DNA of 64,000 nt. Origin: Chloroflexota bacterium. GTDB lineage: Bacteria; Chloroflexota; Dehalococcoidia; Lucifugimonadales; Australimonadaceae. The position numbers and the translations under genes were made by a program. Shown here in pieces: positions 1 through 8,359 of this stretch; position 1 is the first letter of the stretch, and every line of letters starts with the position of its first letter. Location of the stretch: contig VXQP01000078.1 of the NCBI GenBank assembly GCA_009838965.1, positions 1-64,000 on the forward strand, in the 5' to 3' direction. The notes beneath the pieces were generated by a model. That model worked only from the letters and a program-made list of their open reading frames with translations, searched no databases and was not told where the DNA came from.

Positions 1-84
1 CCCGTGCGTCTCGCAGCTGTGTGATTTGGTGCGGTTCTAGCTAATCGGCGTGGGTCTGGAGGGGCCTGGGACATTTGAGCGGGC

Positions 85-114
85 GGGGAGGGCGCGGTCA
101 GCGGAGCGCTCCCC
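85..114 (-). terminator. possible terminator after the TRAP binding-protein gene
   Basis: GGGGAG (85-90) pairs with CTCCCC (109-114), giving a GC-rich hairpin just past the stop of the minus-strand gene ending at 129. There is no clear T tract, so this is a weak call. If dctQ/dctM homologues followed the binding protein they would lie beyond the left edge of the window. Confidence 0.3.
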
Positions 115-128
115 TGCCCCGGGGTCTC

Positions 129-1190
129 CTAGTTGGCCCTCTCCGCGACACAGGCGGCCATGTCCAGCAGCCCAGGCCCGCGGGTGGCGTCCGCTTCGAG
201 AATGCGGTCGCGGGACGTCTCGAACCAGATCTGCCGCCACCGTTCGGCCTCGGAATCCGTCAGCGTGATGACCTCCATACCGATCTCTTCGAGCTGCGCG
301 ACCACCTCTTCCGCCGTATCGAGGCTGAACTGGCGGTACGCGTCCGAGAAGCCCTCCCAGAGCTCCCGGAAGGTCGCCTGGGCATCGGCCGGAAGGGCGT
401 CGAAGGCAGCCTTGTTGAAGATGACACCGGGCACGTTCTCGCCGAAGAACGGGCGCACGACGTACTGGCTGACCTCGTGCCAACTGAACGTCAGCGCGCT
501 CTGCGCTCCGCCGCCGAGCACGGCGCCGTCAATCACTCCGCGGTCGAACGCGGTGTAGACGTCGGTGATCGGCATCGCGACGGGGACGCCCTCGAGCTGC
601 TCAACGAACGGCTGCACACTCGGGTAGACGCGCAGGTTCAGGCCGGTGAGGTTCGCGTTGTCGGGCGGAATGGCCGTCTTCAGGACGACGCCATTGCCTA
701 CGCCGTTCGGCGTCGGGAAGAAGTAGACGCCTGCGCCGTTGGCGTAGTTCTGGTTGATGGCGTCGACGAGGCCGCAGGCCTCGCGGTCGGCGTACGGCGC
801 GTTGACGAGGTCGTTCGTGCCTGCAAGGGAGTTGAACTCCGAGTGGTAGAACGGGTGCGTGAACACGAGGTCGTAGATGCCCTCGCGGATGGGCGTGAAC
901 TGCTCGAAAGCGGGGACGGCGCTGATGTCGGCGACCCAGTCGATCACGATCCGACCGTCGGACTCCTCTTCCATGTAGGGCTGCAGTATGCCCATGAAGT
1001 CCATGGCGCTCGCGTCGGTGCGGCCCCACGACGTGAGCATCCGCAACGTGACGGGCTCGGGTTCGGGCGTAGGGGTGGGCGTCGCCGCGGGCGCAGGGGT
1101 GGGCGTCGGTTCGTCGTCTCCTCCGCAGCCGACGATACCCAGCGCCATCACGGCGAGCAGTGGTAAGACGAGCCAGCGTAGCTTCCTCAT
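129..1190 (-). CDS. TRAP transporter substrate-binding lipoprotein (DctP family)
   Basis: A 353-residue periplasmic-type solute receptor for a TRAP carrier. The N-terminus is a lipoprotein signal (MRKLRWLVLPLLAVMALG then VGCGG lipobox, Cys near residue 22), followed by a low-complexity Thr/Pro/Glu linker (about residues 27-45) that would tether it to the membrane. The body has DctP-like features, including 'LRVYPSVQPFVEQLEGVPVAM' split over residues around 180-200 and a later 'DAVYTAFDRGVIDGA'-like element (here TDVYTAFDRGVIDGA). The ATG at 1190 is preceded by GGGAGGG. No DctQ or DctM membrane subunit is inside the window; they could lie to the left. The ligand cannot be read from sequence, but TRAP ligands are usually organic acids. 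Confidence 0.85.
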   Translation of the reverse strand: MRKLRWLVLPLLAVMALGIVGCGGDDEPTPTPAPAATPTPTPEPEPVTLRMLTSWGRTDASAMDFMGILQPYMEEESDGRIVIDWVADISAVPAFEQFTPIREGIYDLVFTHPFYHSEFNSLAGTNDLVNAPYADREACGLVDAINQNYANGAGVYFFPTPNGVGNGVVLKTAIPPDNANLTGLNLRVYPSVQPFVEQLEGVPVAMPITDVYTAFDRGVIDGAVLGGGAQSALTFSWHEVSQYVVRPFFGENVPGVIFNKAAFDALPADAQATFRELWEGFSDAYRQFSLDTAEEVVAQLEEIGMEVITLTDSEAERWRQIWFETSRDRILEADATRGPGLLDMAACVAERAN

Positions 1191-1504
1191 GGTCCCTCCC
1201 TTACGAGCCTGTCACCTCAAGAGACGTCGATAGGCGGGATGCTACCACAGTGGCGGCCTATGTCGCGCCAATCTCCCGCATATCCTGCCTATCTGCGTCG
1301 ATTATCGAAATGGGATATGGCGCACCCGCCTGGCAGACAAGAGCACCACAAGGGGCGCCCCTGCACCGGGCCTGGATCCCCGCCTTCGCGGGAATGACGG
1401 GAAGTGCGGGATGACGGGGTTCGCCTTGACGGTCTCGTGCGGCGGGGACACACTGGCCTGCAGGTTGGCGGGCCGACGCGCATCATCGAGCGCGGCCGCC
1501 CAGG
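1191..1504. other. intergenic region between divergent genes
   Basis: This 314-base gap separates the minus-strand TRAP gene from the plus-strand MFS gene. It holds one copy of the GCGGGAAT hairpin repeat (1374-1400) and a short palindrome TCGATTATCGA near 1298-1308. I see no convincing gene in it. It must contain the promoter of the TRAP gene, but no clear -35/-10 pair stands out. Confidence 0.6.
1374..1400 (+). repeat. dispersed hairpin repeat, CCCGC-CTTC-GCGGG family
   Basis: CCCGC (1379-1383), loop CTTC, GCGGG (1388-1392), followed by AATGACGGG. The same unit recurs at 5129-5156 and 60711-60737. The shared flank AATGACGG outside the stem shows that these are copies of one element and not independent terminators. 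Confidence 0.8.
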
Positions 1505-2761
1505 TTGTGTTCATTGCGCTTTCTTCCAACGGGGCTCTGGCGGCAGGAGACTTTCCTCAAGCTCTGGGCTAGCCAGACGCTCACGCACGCGGGTTTCCAG
1601 ATGCAGTACCTCGCGGTGCCGCTGGTGGCGGCCCTGCTTCTCGATGCGACGCCCCTGCAGATGGGCATCCTCGCCTCGTTCGGGGGCGCTCCCGCAATCG
1701 TAGTAGGCGTGTTCGCCGGTATCTGGATAGACCGGCGGTCGAAGCGGGCCGTGCTCATCGGCGCGGCCTGGGGGAACGCGCTCGCTTTCCTGGTCATCGC
1801 CATCTCCGCATGGCTCGGCTTCCTCAGCATCCCCCTTCTGTTCGCACTCGCATTCGCGCTGGGAGGTCTGCGTTTCATCGTGGACGTCACCTACCGGGCA
1901 TTCCTGCCGTCGCTCGTTCTACGGGCGCAGCTCATCGAGGCCAACAGCAAACTGGAGATAGGCCGGTCCGCAACCGAGATCGGTGGCCCCGGTTTCACGG
2001 GGACCCTGATCCAGGCCGTGTCGGCGCCGTTCGCCCTGGTCGTGGGCGCGCTCGCCTACGCTGGCTCGGCGTTGTCGCTCCACAGGATGCGTCCGCGGAC
2101 GGATGTTTCGCCGCGGGCAACTGCGTTGAGTGTCCGCGGCGAGTTGCGGGAGGGGCTGGCGTTCGTGATGAAGAGCCCCGTTCTGCGAGGGCTGACGATC
2201 GCCGCGGCGATGGTCGGAGGAACCAACGCGGCGATCGACTCCGTGGGACTGCTCTACCTAGTGCGCCAGCTTGACCTCACGCCGGGCCTCATAGGGGTGA
2301 TGTTCTCGGTCAGCGGCGTCGGGTGGCTGGTCGGGGCATCGCTTGCGAGGCAGACGACGCGAAGGATCGGGCTCGGCAGGTCGACGGCGGCCGGGCTGTT
2401 CCTGATGACGGCTGGCGACGTCATCATTCCCCTGGCCGGAGGGCCGACGACCATCGTGATGCTGCTGCTGGCTGGCGGGGCGTTCCTGTTCGGGGCGGGT
2501 CTTGTCACGTACATCATCGCGCGGACGAGCCTGCAGCAGAGCATGACGCCGGACCGCCTGCAGGGGCGAGTGAACGTCGTGCTCAGGATGGCCTTCCTGG
2601 GGGCAATCTCCATCGGAGCGCTGGTTGGCGGGGTGCTCGGCGAGACCATCGGGCTGCGCCCCACGCTGTTCATCGGGGCGGGAGGCGAGCTGCTGACGGG
2701 CGTCTTCCTGCTGTGGTCGGCGGTGTCGCGGGTGCGTGAGGCGCCGGCGAGCGGGGAGTAG
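1505..2761 (+). CDS. MFS transporter
   Basis: A 418-residue major facilitator with about 12 hydrophobic segments. The first transmembrane block (about residues 17-50) contains the substrate-site-like 'LWASQTLTHAGFQMQYLAVP', and the loop after TM2 carries 'GIWIDRRSKR', a good match to the MFS loop 2-3 motif GxxxDRxxRR. It resembles the EntS/MFS_3 group of exporters, but the substrate is unknown. The start is uncertain: TTG at 1505 opens the frame, an in-frame TTG follows at 1514, and neither has a strong ribosome site. No partner gene is adjacent on this strand. A gap with repeats separates it from hrcA. Confidence 0.8.
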   Translation: MCSLRFLPTGLWRQETFLKLWASQTLTHAGFQMQYLAVPLVAALLLDATPLQMGILASFGGAPAIVVGVFAGIWIDRRSKRAVLIGAAWGNALAFLVIAISAWLGFLSIPLLFALAFALGGLRFIVDVTYRAFLPSLVLRAQLIEANSKLEIGRSATEIGGPGFTGTLIQAVSAPFALVVGALAYAGSALSLHRMRPRTDVSPRATALSVRGELREGLAFVMKSPVLRGLTIAAAMVGGTNAAIDSVGLLYLVRQLDLTPGLIGVMFSVSGVGWLVGASLARQTTRRIGLGRSTAAGLFLMTAGDVIIPLAGGPTTIVMLLLAGGAFLFGAGLVTYIIARTSLQQSMTPDRLQGRVNVVLRMAFLGAISIGALVGGVLGETIGLRPTLFIGAGGELLTGVFLLWSAVSRVREAPASGE

Positions 2762-2786
2762 GCATCCTCGCCTCCCCGCCGATCCA

Positions 2787-2809
2787 CCCTCTCCTCTCCA
2801 GGGAGAGGG
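2787..2809 (+). repeat. dispersed hairpin repeat, CCCTCTCC...GGGAGAGGG family
   Basis: CCCTCTCC (2787-2794) pairs with GGAGAGGG (2802-2809) across a short loop, followed by AATCAGGC. Related copies are at 6148-6169, 6217-6239 and 29634-29656. It sits downstream of the MFS gene and could terminate its transcript. Confidence 0.7.
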
Positions 2810-2821
2810 AATCAGGCAACC

Positions 2822-2855
2822 TGAGAGATTCCTCGGCCTCGCTCGGAATGACAGG
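2822..2855 (+). repeat. dispersed repeat ending GGAATGACAGG
   Basis: GAGATTCC (2825-2832) and GGAATGACAGG (2845-2855) flank a TCGG/GCTC core. This looks like a diverged relative of the GCGGGAATGACGG hairpin repeat. It lies immediately next to the CCCTCTCC-type repeat, so two repeat families are stacked in the gap before hrcA. Confidence 0.55.
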
Positions 2856-2906
2856 CTGCTCGCAGAACGACGAGGCGTGCTGCGCGTTGACGCACTCCCC
2901 TGCCGG

Positions 2907-2915
2907 TGCTACATT
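2907..2915 (+). promoter_or_regulatory. extended -10 promoter of hrcA
   Basis: TGCTACATT at 2907-2915 matches the TGnTAnnnT pattern seen upstream of several genes here. Transcription would begin near 2922, just at the GGAGGAG ribosome site (2921-2927). The CIRCE element would therefore lie in the first bases of the transcribed region, where HrcA binding would block initiation. Confidence 0.5.
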
Positions 2916-2927
2916 CGGTTGGAGGAG

Positions 2928-2954
2928 TTAGCACTTGAGCGAGCCGACTGCTAA
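2928..2954 (+). promoter_or_regulatory. CIRCE operator overlapping the hrcA start codon
   Basis: TTAGCACTT (2928-2936), nine bases, then GACTGCTAA (2946-2954). The known HrcA operator is TTAGCACTC-N9-GAGTGCTAA, so each arm differs at one position and the spacing is exact. The hrcA TTG start (2935-2937) lies inside the left arm. This implies that HrcA represses its own operon by binding across the translation start. Confidence 0.85.
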
Positions 2955-4005
2955 TCCGGCGACACCCGCCCTCAACACCCGCAGGCAGGCGCTGCTGGAG
3001 ATCATCGTGAGCGACTATATCGAGACGGCGGCGCCCGTCTCGTCGCAGCAGCTCGCACGACGCTACGAACTGCGCGTCAGCCCCGCGACCATCCGGAACG
3101 ACATGGCGGAGCTGGAGGAGATGGGCTACATCTCGCGACCGCACACGTCGGCGGGCGGCGTGCCGTCCGACCCGGGCTACCGCTTCTACGTGGAGCGCGC
3201 CGGACAGCGCAACCGCCTCCCACGCCACTTCCAGGAGCGCGTCCGCGACGCCATCGACTTCGACGAAGCCGACCCCGCGGCGTGGGCCCGCAGCGCCGCC
3301 CGCGTACTCGCCAGCGCCGTCCACAACCTCGCCATCGCCACCACCGTCAAGCGCGCCATCGCGCGGGTGAAGCAGGTGCAGATCGTGCACCTGCACGACC
3401 GCGAGGCGCTCCTCGTGGTGGTGATGCAGGACGCGCAGCTGCGGCAGCGCATCATCCACCTGGGGTCGGACACGCCGCAGGATGAACTTACCCAGGTCGC
3501 CAACCGGCTGAACCAACTCATCGGCGGCATGAGCACGGCGGAACTGCGCACGCTCTGGGACTCAGGTGCGGTCGGCGGACACCTCGTCACGACCGCACTC
3601 ACGGAGACGATCCGCATCCTGTCCGACGAAGAGCGCAAGGAGACGCGCGAGCGGTACCTGAACGGCCTGGGGCACATGCTGAGCCAGCCTGAGTTCCAGT
3701 CCGGCAAAAGCGCGCAGGACGCCGCCGAAGTGCTCGACGACGACTCCATCACCCGGATATTCGACGAATCGCCGCGCCCGGCAGAGGTGCGCGTCGTCAT
3801 CGGCCAGGAGAGCCACGACGAGCACCTGCGCCCCTACAGCGTCGTCTACGCGACCTACGGCGCGCCGGACGGGGCGACGGGCGTCATCGGCACGATGGGG
3901 CCCACGCGCATGGACTACACGCGTTCCATGTCCAGTGTCCGTTACCTCGCCGCGTTCCTGAGCGAACTCGTGCAGGCACTCGAACCCTCGCCTCAGTGGC
4001 AGTAG
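2935..4005 (+). CDS. hrcA: heat-inducible transcription repressor HrcA
   Basis: A 356-residue repressor of chaperone genes that binds CIRCE operators. Residues 15-85 form the winged helix: '[21 protein letters not shown]' region, then '[18 protein letters not shown]' and '[18 protein letters not shown]', all classic HrcA signatures. The central GAF-like domain follows. The TTG start is set by GGAGGAG (2921-2927) seven bases upstream and by its overlap with the CIRCE element. dnaJ starts 10 bases after the stop, so the two are cotranscribed. grpE and dnaK, which usually lie between hrcA and dnaJ, are absent from the window. Confidence 0.95.
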   Translation: MSEPTANPATPALNTRRQALLEIIVSDYIETAAPVSSQQLARRYELRVSPATIRNDMAELEEMGYISRPHTSAGGVPSDPGYRFYVERAGQRNRLPRHFQERVRDAIDFDEADPAAWARSAARVLASAVHNLAIATTVKRAIARVKQVQIVHLHDREALLVVVMQDAQLRQRIIHLGSDTPQDELTQVANRLNQLIGGMSTAELRTLWDSGAVGGHLVTTALTETIRILSDEERKETRERYLNGLGHMLSQPEFQSGKSAQDAAEVLDDDSITRIFDESPRPAEVRVVIGQESHDEHLRPYSVVYATYGAPDGATGVIGTMGPTRMDYTRSMSSVRYLAAFLSELVQALEPSPQWQ

Positions 4006-4015
4006 CCGCGTCCCC

Positions 4016-5095
4016 ATGACCACGAAACGCGATTACTACGACGTGCTTGGCGTCAGCGCGCAGGCGTCCGAGGAGGACATCCGCAAGGCCTTCCGCGCGA
4101 AGGCGATGGAGTACCACCCGGACCGCAACAAGGCGAGCGACGCGTCGGAGCGCTTCAAAGAGGTCAACGAGGCGTACCAGGTGCTGAGCGACCCGGAGCG
4201 CCGCCAGCAGTACGACCGCTTCGGCCACGCGGGCGTCCGCAACGGCGCGGGACAGGGCGCCGGCGGTTTCGAGGGCTTCGACATCTTCGGCGGCTTCGGC
4301 GACATCTTCGACGCTTTCTTCGGCAGCGGGACGGCGTCGCGGACACGCCCGCGCCAGGGCGAGGACGTGCGCGTGAACGTCAGTGTCACGTTCGAGGAAG
4401 CCGCGTTCGGGGTCCAGCGGGAGGTCGAGATCAACCGCACCGAGCAGTGCCCGTCGTGCAAAGGCACACGCGCCGAGCCGGGAACGCAGCCGGAGACGTG
4501 TACGAACTGCAACGGCAGCGGGCGCGTCCGCCGCGCCCAGCGTTCCGTGTTCGGGCAGTTCGTCACGGAGGCCGCCTGCAACGTGTGCGGCGGCGAGGGT
4601 CGCCGCATCACGACGCCCTGCACCGACTGCAGAGGCGCCGGGTACAAGCGCGCGAAGCAGCGCATCGAGGTCTCCATCCCTGCTGGGGTGTACCACGGCG
4701 CGTTGCTGGAGTTGCGCGGACAGGGTCACGCGGGGATGTTCGGCGGACCTCCGGGCAGCCTGCTCGTGGGTGTGCAGGTGCAGTCGCACGGGTGGTTCAA
4801 GCGTCGCGAGAACAGCGCCGACGTGCTGCTGGACCTCAACGTCACATTCCCCGGCGCAGCGCTCGGCATCGAGATGGAGGTGCCGACGCTCGACGGGATG
4901 GACAAGATCAAGGTGCCCGCCGGGATACAGTCCGGCGAGGTGTTGCGCATGAGGGGCAAGGGCATCCCGCACCTGGGACGCGAGGGGCGCCGCGGCGACC
5001 AGCTCGTGACCGTCCGAGTGCAGACGCCGGACAAGCTGTCCAAGGAGCAGAAGAAGCTGCTGGAGGAGCTCCAGCGCTCTTTCGAGAAGAAGTAA
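4016..5095 (+). CDS. dnaJ: molecular chaperone DnaJ
   Basis: A 359-residue type I J-protein, the cochaperone that stimulates DnaK ATPase. The J domain spans about residues 5-70 with the HPD motif at 34-36. A Gly/Phe-rich linker (about 77-105) follows. The zinc-binding region has four Cys pairs at C145/C148, C162/C165, C188/C191 and C202/C205. The first repeat is degenerate (CPSCKGTR lacks the last Gly). The C-terminal substrate-binding domains complete the protein. It shares the CIRCE-controlled promoter with hrcA and is followed by prmA after a repeat-filled gap of about 100 bases. Confidence 0.97.
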   Translation: MTTKRDYYDVLGVSAQASEEDIRKAFRAKAMEYHPDRNKASDASERFKEVNEAYQVLSDPERRQQYDRFGHAGVRNGAGQGAGGFEGFDIFGGFGDIFDAFFGSGTASRTRPRQGEDVRVNVSVTFEEAAFGVQREVEINRTEQCPSCKGTRAEPGTQPETCTNCNGSGRVRRAQRSVFGQFVTEAACNVCGGEGRRITTPCTDCRGAGYKRAKQRIEVSIPAGVYHGALLELRGQGHAGMFGGPPGSLLVGVQVQSHGWFKRRENSADVLLDLNVTFPGAALGIEMEVPTLDGMDKIKVPAGIQSGEVLRMRGKGIPHLGREGRRGDQLVTVRVQTPDKLSKEQKKLLEELQRSFEKK

Positions 5096-5128
5096 GGGCT
5101 CCTGCGCGGTGTGCGCTGGCGCGCACTC

Positions 5129-5189
5129 TGGATTCCCGCCTTCGCGGGAATGACGGAAGGGCGCGGGAATGACGGAGGGGCGGGAATGA
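5129..5189 (+). repeat. hairpin repeat ATTCCCGC-CTTC-GCGGGAAT with two partial echoes
   Basis: A perfect 8-bp stem, ATTCCCGC (5132-5139) and GCGGGAAT (5144-5151), with loop CTTC. The right arm plus flank, GCGGGAATGACGG, is then echoed at about 5163-5176 and 5180-5190, giving three right arms in tandem. It lies between dnaJ and prmA and may weaken read-through. Confidence 0.8.
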
Positions 5190-5201
5190 CGAGGTTGGTG
5201 G

Positions 5202-6116
5202 TTGGCTGAGCACCCCTGGTTGGAATTGAAGATACGCGTACCGTTCGAGTTCGTTGAGCCGGTGGCGGAACTGTTCCGTCGCTACGGCAAGGGCGGCGTC
5301 GCGATCGAGGAGGCGGGCGGCTGGAACCCGGACGAGGGCGAGTCGCCCCCGGAGCGGCAGAGCGCCGTGCTCCGCACGTACATGCCGCAGACGCCGGGGT
5401 ACCGCAGGAACCGGGAGATCGTCCACATCGGCATCCAACTGGTCGGCAAGCTGACCGACCTGCCGGAGCTGGAGGAGCGCGAGATACTGGAGCGGGAGTG
5501 GGAGGACGCGTGGAAGGCGCACTTCACGCCGCTCCGCATCGGCAAGCACCTGCTCGTGCAACCACCCTGGCTTCGCGAGGAGGCGGGGCCGGACGACATA
5601 GTCATCGAGATCGACCCCGGCCTCGCGTTCGGGACGGGCCACCATCCAACGACGAACCGCACGCTGGAGTGCATGGAGCGGCTGATGCGCCCCGGCCTGC
5701 ACGTGCTGGACGTGGGTTCCGGCTCCGGCATCCTGAGCATCGGCGCGGCGAAACTGGGCGCGGCCCGCGTGCTGGGCGTCGAGATAGACCGCGTCGCGCT
5801 CAAAGCGGGGCGTGTCAACGTGCGCTCGAACGGCGTCTCGGGTCGCGTCCGGTTCTACGCAGGGACGCTCCCCAACGAGAGGATCCCAGCCGGGTGGGCA
5901 GAGCTGCTGCTCGCGAACGTCAACTCGGTCGCGCTGGCGAACCTCGCGCCGGAGCTGCGGTGCACGCTCGCGCCGGACGGTCGGCTCGTCGCCGCGGGCA
6001 TCCTGCAGGAGCGGCGTCAGCAGGTCGTGGACGCGTTCGCGGCCGCGGGGCTGTCGTTCGTCGAGGAGCACCACGACGGCGACTGGGTGACGTTCGTATG
6101 CGCGGGGATGGCGTAG
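5202..6116 (+). CDS. prmA: ribosomal protein L11 methyltransferase PrmA
   Basis: A 304-residue SAM-dependent methyltransferase that modifies ribosomal protein L11. The N-terminal substrate-recognition part includes 'WEDAWKAHFTPLRIGKHLLV' (about residues 105-124). The SAM site is 'LDVGSGSGILSIGAAKLGA' (about 168-186), preceded by the PrmA signature 'FGTGHHPTTNRTLE' (about 146-159). The TTG start is supported by GAGG seven bases upstream. prmA commonly follows dnaJ in hrcA operons, which matches its position here. Length is normal for the family. Confidence 0.93.
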   Translation: MAEHPWLELKIRVPFEFVEPVAELFRRYGKGGVAIEEAGGWNPDEGESPPERQSAVLRTYMPQTPGYRRNREIVHIGIQLVGKLTDLPELEEREILEREWEDAWKAHFTPLRIGKHLLVQPPWLREEAGPDDIVIEIDPGLAFGTGHHPTTNRTLECMERLMRPGLHVLDVGSGSGILSIGAAKLGAARVLGVEIDRVALKAGRVNVRSNGVSGRVRFYAGTLPNERIPAGWAELLLANVNSVALANLAPELRCTLAPDGRLVAAGILQERRQQVVDAFAAAGLSFVEEHHDGDWVTFVCAGMA

Positions 6117-6147
6117 GCCAAGCCACGCCCATTCACCCCCATCCTAG

Positions 6148-6169
6148 CCTTCCCCCATCGAGGGGAAGG
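6148..6169 (+). repeat. dispersed hairpin repeat, CCTTCCCC...GGGGAAGG
   Basis: CCTTCCCC (6148-6155) and GGGGAAGG (6162-6169), preceded by ACCCCCATCCTAG. It shares this flank with the copy at 29634-29656. It lies between the convergent prmA and ABC genes and is a likely bidirectional terminator. Confidence 0.75.
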
Positions 6170-6216
6170 AATCCACTACCCCTACTCCCAAGCCCCGCGG
6201 TTCACCCTCACCCTAA

Positions 6217-6239
6217 CCCTCTCCCCTCAAGGGAGAGGG
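6217..6239 (+). repeat. dispersed hairpin repeat, CCCTCTCCC...GGGAGAGGG, entering the 3' end of a gene
   Basis: A perfect 9-bp stem, CCCTCTCCC (6217-6225) and GGGAGAGGG (6231-6239), preceded by CACCCTCACCCTAA. The stop codon of the minus-strand ABC ATPase gene (6227-6229) lies in the loop, so the repeat encodes the last few residues of that protein (WSPLP) and supplies its stop. Confidence 0.75.
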
Positions 6240-8359
6240 GACCAAGCGGGAGTGGCGACGGAGCCGTCCTGCAAGCGGGCCAGCTCTTCGAGCGGGATGT
6301 GGCAGTGGATCTCGTGCGTCGGCGAGCCGGGCGAGGTCTGCACCGGCGGCGGGGTGTTGTCGCAGACGTCTCCGAGTTTGCGCGGGCAGCGGGAGGCGAA
6401 GAAGCAGCCCTCGAACTGTTCATGCTGCTTCGGCACCGAGCCGCCCAGGCGTATCGGCGTCGGGGTCGCGTCGGGGTCGGGTACCGGCGCTGCGGACAGC
6501 AGCGCTTCGGTGTACGGGTGCGACGGCGTGGAGAGCACGTCCTCCGCAGGGCCAGACTCGGCGACGTGTCCCGCGTAGAGCACAAGGATCTCGTCGGAGA
6601 CGTAGCGCACGACGCCGAGGTCGTGGGAGATGAAGACGTAGGACGTTCCCTTCTCGCGCTGGTGGTCCTCCAGCAGATTGAGCACCTGGGCCTGGACGGA
6701 GACGTCGAGCGCGGAGACGGGCTCGTCTGCGACGATGAGCTCGGGATCTCCGGCGAAGGCAGCCGCGAGCGCCACGCGCTGCTGCTGCCCGCCACTGAGC
6801 TGCAGCGGCTGGCGGTCCATGTAGGACGCGTCGAGGCCAACGGACTCCAGCAGCTCGCAGGCCCGCTCTTCGCGCTCGCTGGGGCTCATATCAGTGAACT
6901 TCTGCAAGGGACGCAGGATGTTGTGGCGCACCGGCAGTTTCGGGTTGAGCGAGGAGGTCGGGTTCTGGAAGACCATCCGGAGCGACCCCTTCTGGTCGGC
7001 GTTCCGGTTGTCGGCCTCCGCCGGCAACTCCTCCCCGCGCAGCTCGACGTCGCCGCTGTCGCGCGGCACGAGACCCACGATGCTGCGGGCGACGGTGCTC
7101 TTGCCGGAACCGCTCTCGCCAACGATACCGACGGTACGTCCGGCGCCGACGTTGAAGTCGACGTTCTCCACCGCGCGAACGGGAGGCTTCACCTTCGGGC
7201 CGAAGAAGAGGTACTTCCGCTGCCACTTGCCGTAGACGCGATGCAGACCCTTGACAGTGAGCGTCGGCTCCTTGCCGTTCTCGTGCGGGGCTTCCCGCTC
7301 GACGGACTCGTCCCAGAGGTCCGTGCTGACCTTGTCTGGGTAGAAACAGCGCGACTCGTGAGAGTTGCTCACCGAGGCTGGATGCGGGGCCTCACCTGTG
7401 CAGCGGTCCGTGGCCATGGGGCAGCGATCGGAGAACAGGCACATGCCTGGGTCGGCCTGCGCGCTGGGGAAAACGGAGCCCTGAATGCTCTGGAGCCGAG
7501 TGACCGCCCCGGTGTCGGCGACCGGTTTGGGGACGCAGCTGAGCAGCCCGACGGTGTACGGGTGGCGCGGGTCCTTGAACAGGTCGCGCACCGGCGCTTC
7601 CTCCACGGTCTGTCCTGCGTACATCACCACGACACGGTCCGCGATGCGCGCGACGACGCCCAGGTTGTGACTCACGTACAGGATGCCGGCGTTCACGCGG
7701 CCCTTGAGGTCCGCAACGAGGTCGAGGATGGTGGCCTCTGTGGTGACGTCCAATCCGGTCGTTGGCTCGTCCATCAGCAGGAGGTCGGGGTCGCACGCGA
7801 GCGCCATGGCGATGACGATGCGCTGCTGCTGGCCTCCACTGAGCTGATGGGGATAGCTCTCAGCGATCCGCTCGGGGTCGGGCAAGCCGACGCTCTCGAT
7901 CAGCTCCACCATGCGCTCGGCGGCCTGCGCGGCGTCGAGATCCAGGTGTTCGCTGATGGCCTCCAGTACCTGGAGGCCGACCTTCATGGTGGGGTTCAGC
8001 GCGAGGGCCGGGTCCTGGTAGACCATCGCTATGCGGTTTCCGCGCAGCGCACGGAGTTCGGCAGGCCCAAGCTCAGCCATGTCCTGACCATCGAGGTAGA
8101 CCGCTCCACCCACCTCCGGTTCACCGGGCAGATAGCCCATGATGGCATAGGCCATGGTGGACTTGCCGCAGCCCGATTCGCCCACGAGGCCGACGACCTC
8201 GCCGCGCTTGATCTCGAACGAGGCGTCGCGCACGGCGTGTACCGCTCCGGTGGGCGTAAAGAAGGTGACGGAGAGCCCGTCCACCTTCAGCAGCGGCTGG
8301 TCCGCGTCAGCGATCCGGGCGGTGGTTGTCTCGAGTGTGGATGTGATCGTGGTGGCCAT
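6227..8359 (-). CDS. peptide/nickel-type ABC transporter, fused double ATP-binding protein (OppD-OppF type)
   Basis: A 710-residue fusion of the two cytoplasmic ATPases of an oligopeptide-type importer. The first half has Walker A 'GLVGESGCGKST', signature 'LSGGQQQR' and Walker B 'LLLMDEPTTGLD'. The second half has 'GIVGESGSGKST', '[12 protein letters not shown]' and 'LIVADEPVSALD'. Each half ends with the family's Cys-containing C-terminal extension (SDRCPMATDRC and ASRCPRKLGDVC). In most operons these are two genes; fused forms such as GsiA are known. The ATG at 8359 overlaps the upstream permease stop by one base. Its extreme C-terminus and stop come from a dispersed repeat. Confidence 0.92.
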   Translation of the reverse strand: MATTITSTLETTTARIADADQPLLKVDGLSVTFFTPTGAVHAVRDASFEIKRGEVVGLVGESGCGKSTMAYAIMGYLPGEPEVGGAVYLDGQDMAELGPAELRALRGNRIAMVYQDPALALNPTMKVGLQVLEAISEHLDLDAAQAAERMVELIESVGLPDPERIAESYPHQLSGGQQQRIVIAMALACDPDLLLMDEPTTGLDVTTEATILDLVADLKGRVNAGILYVSHNLGVVARIADRVVVMYAGQTVEEAPVRDLFKDPRHPYTVGLLSCVPKPVADTGAVTRLQSIQGSVFPSAQADPGMCLFSDRCPMATDRCTGEAPHPASVSNSHESRCFYPDKVSTDLWDESVEREAPHENGKEPTLTVKGLHRVYGKWQRKYLFFGPKVKPPVRAVENVDFNVGAGRTVGIVGESGSGKSTVARSIVGLVPRDSGDVELRGEELPAEADNRNADQKGSLRMVFQNPTSSLNPKLPVRHNILRPLQKFTDMSPSEREERACELLESVGLDASYMDRQPLQLSGGQQQRVALAAAFAGDPELIVADEPVSALDVSVQAQVLNLLEDHQREKGTSYVFISHDLGVVRYVSDEILVLYAGHVAESGPAEDVLSTPSHPYTEALLSAAPVPDPDATPTPIRLGGSVPKQHEQFEGCFFASRCPRKLGDVCDNTPPPVQTSPGSPTHEIHCHIPLEELARLQDGSVATPAWSPLP

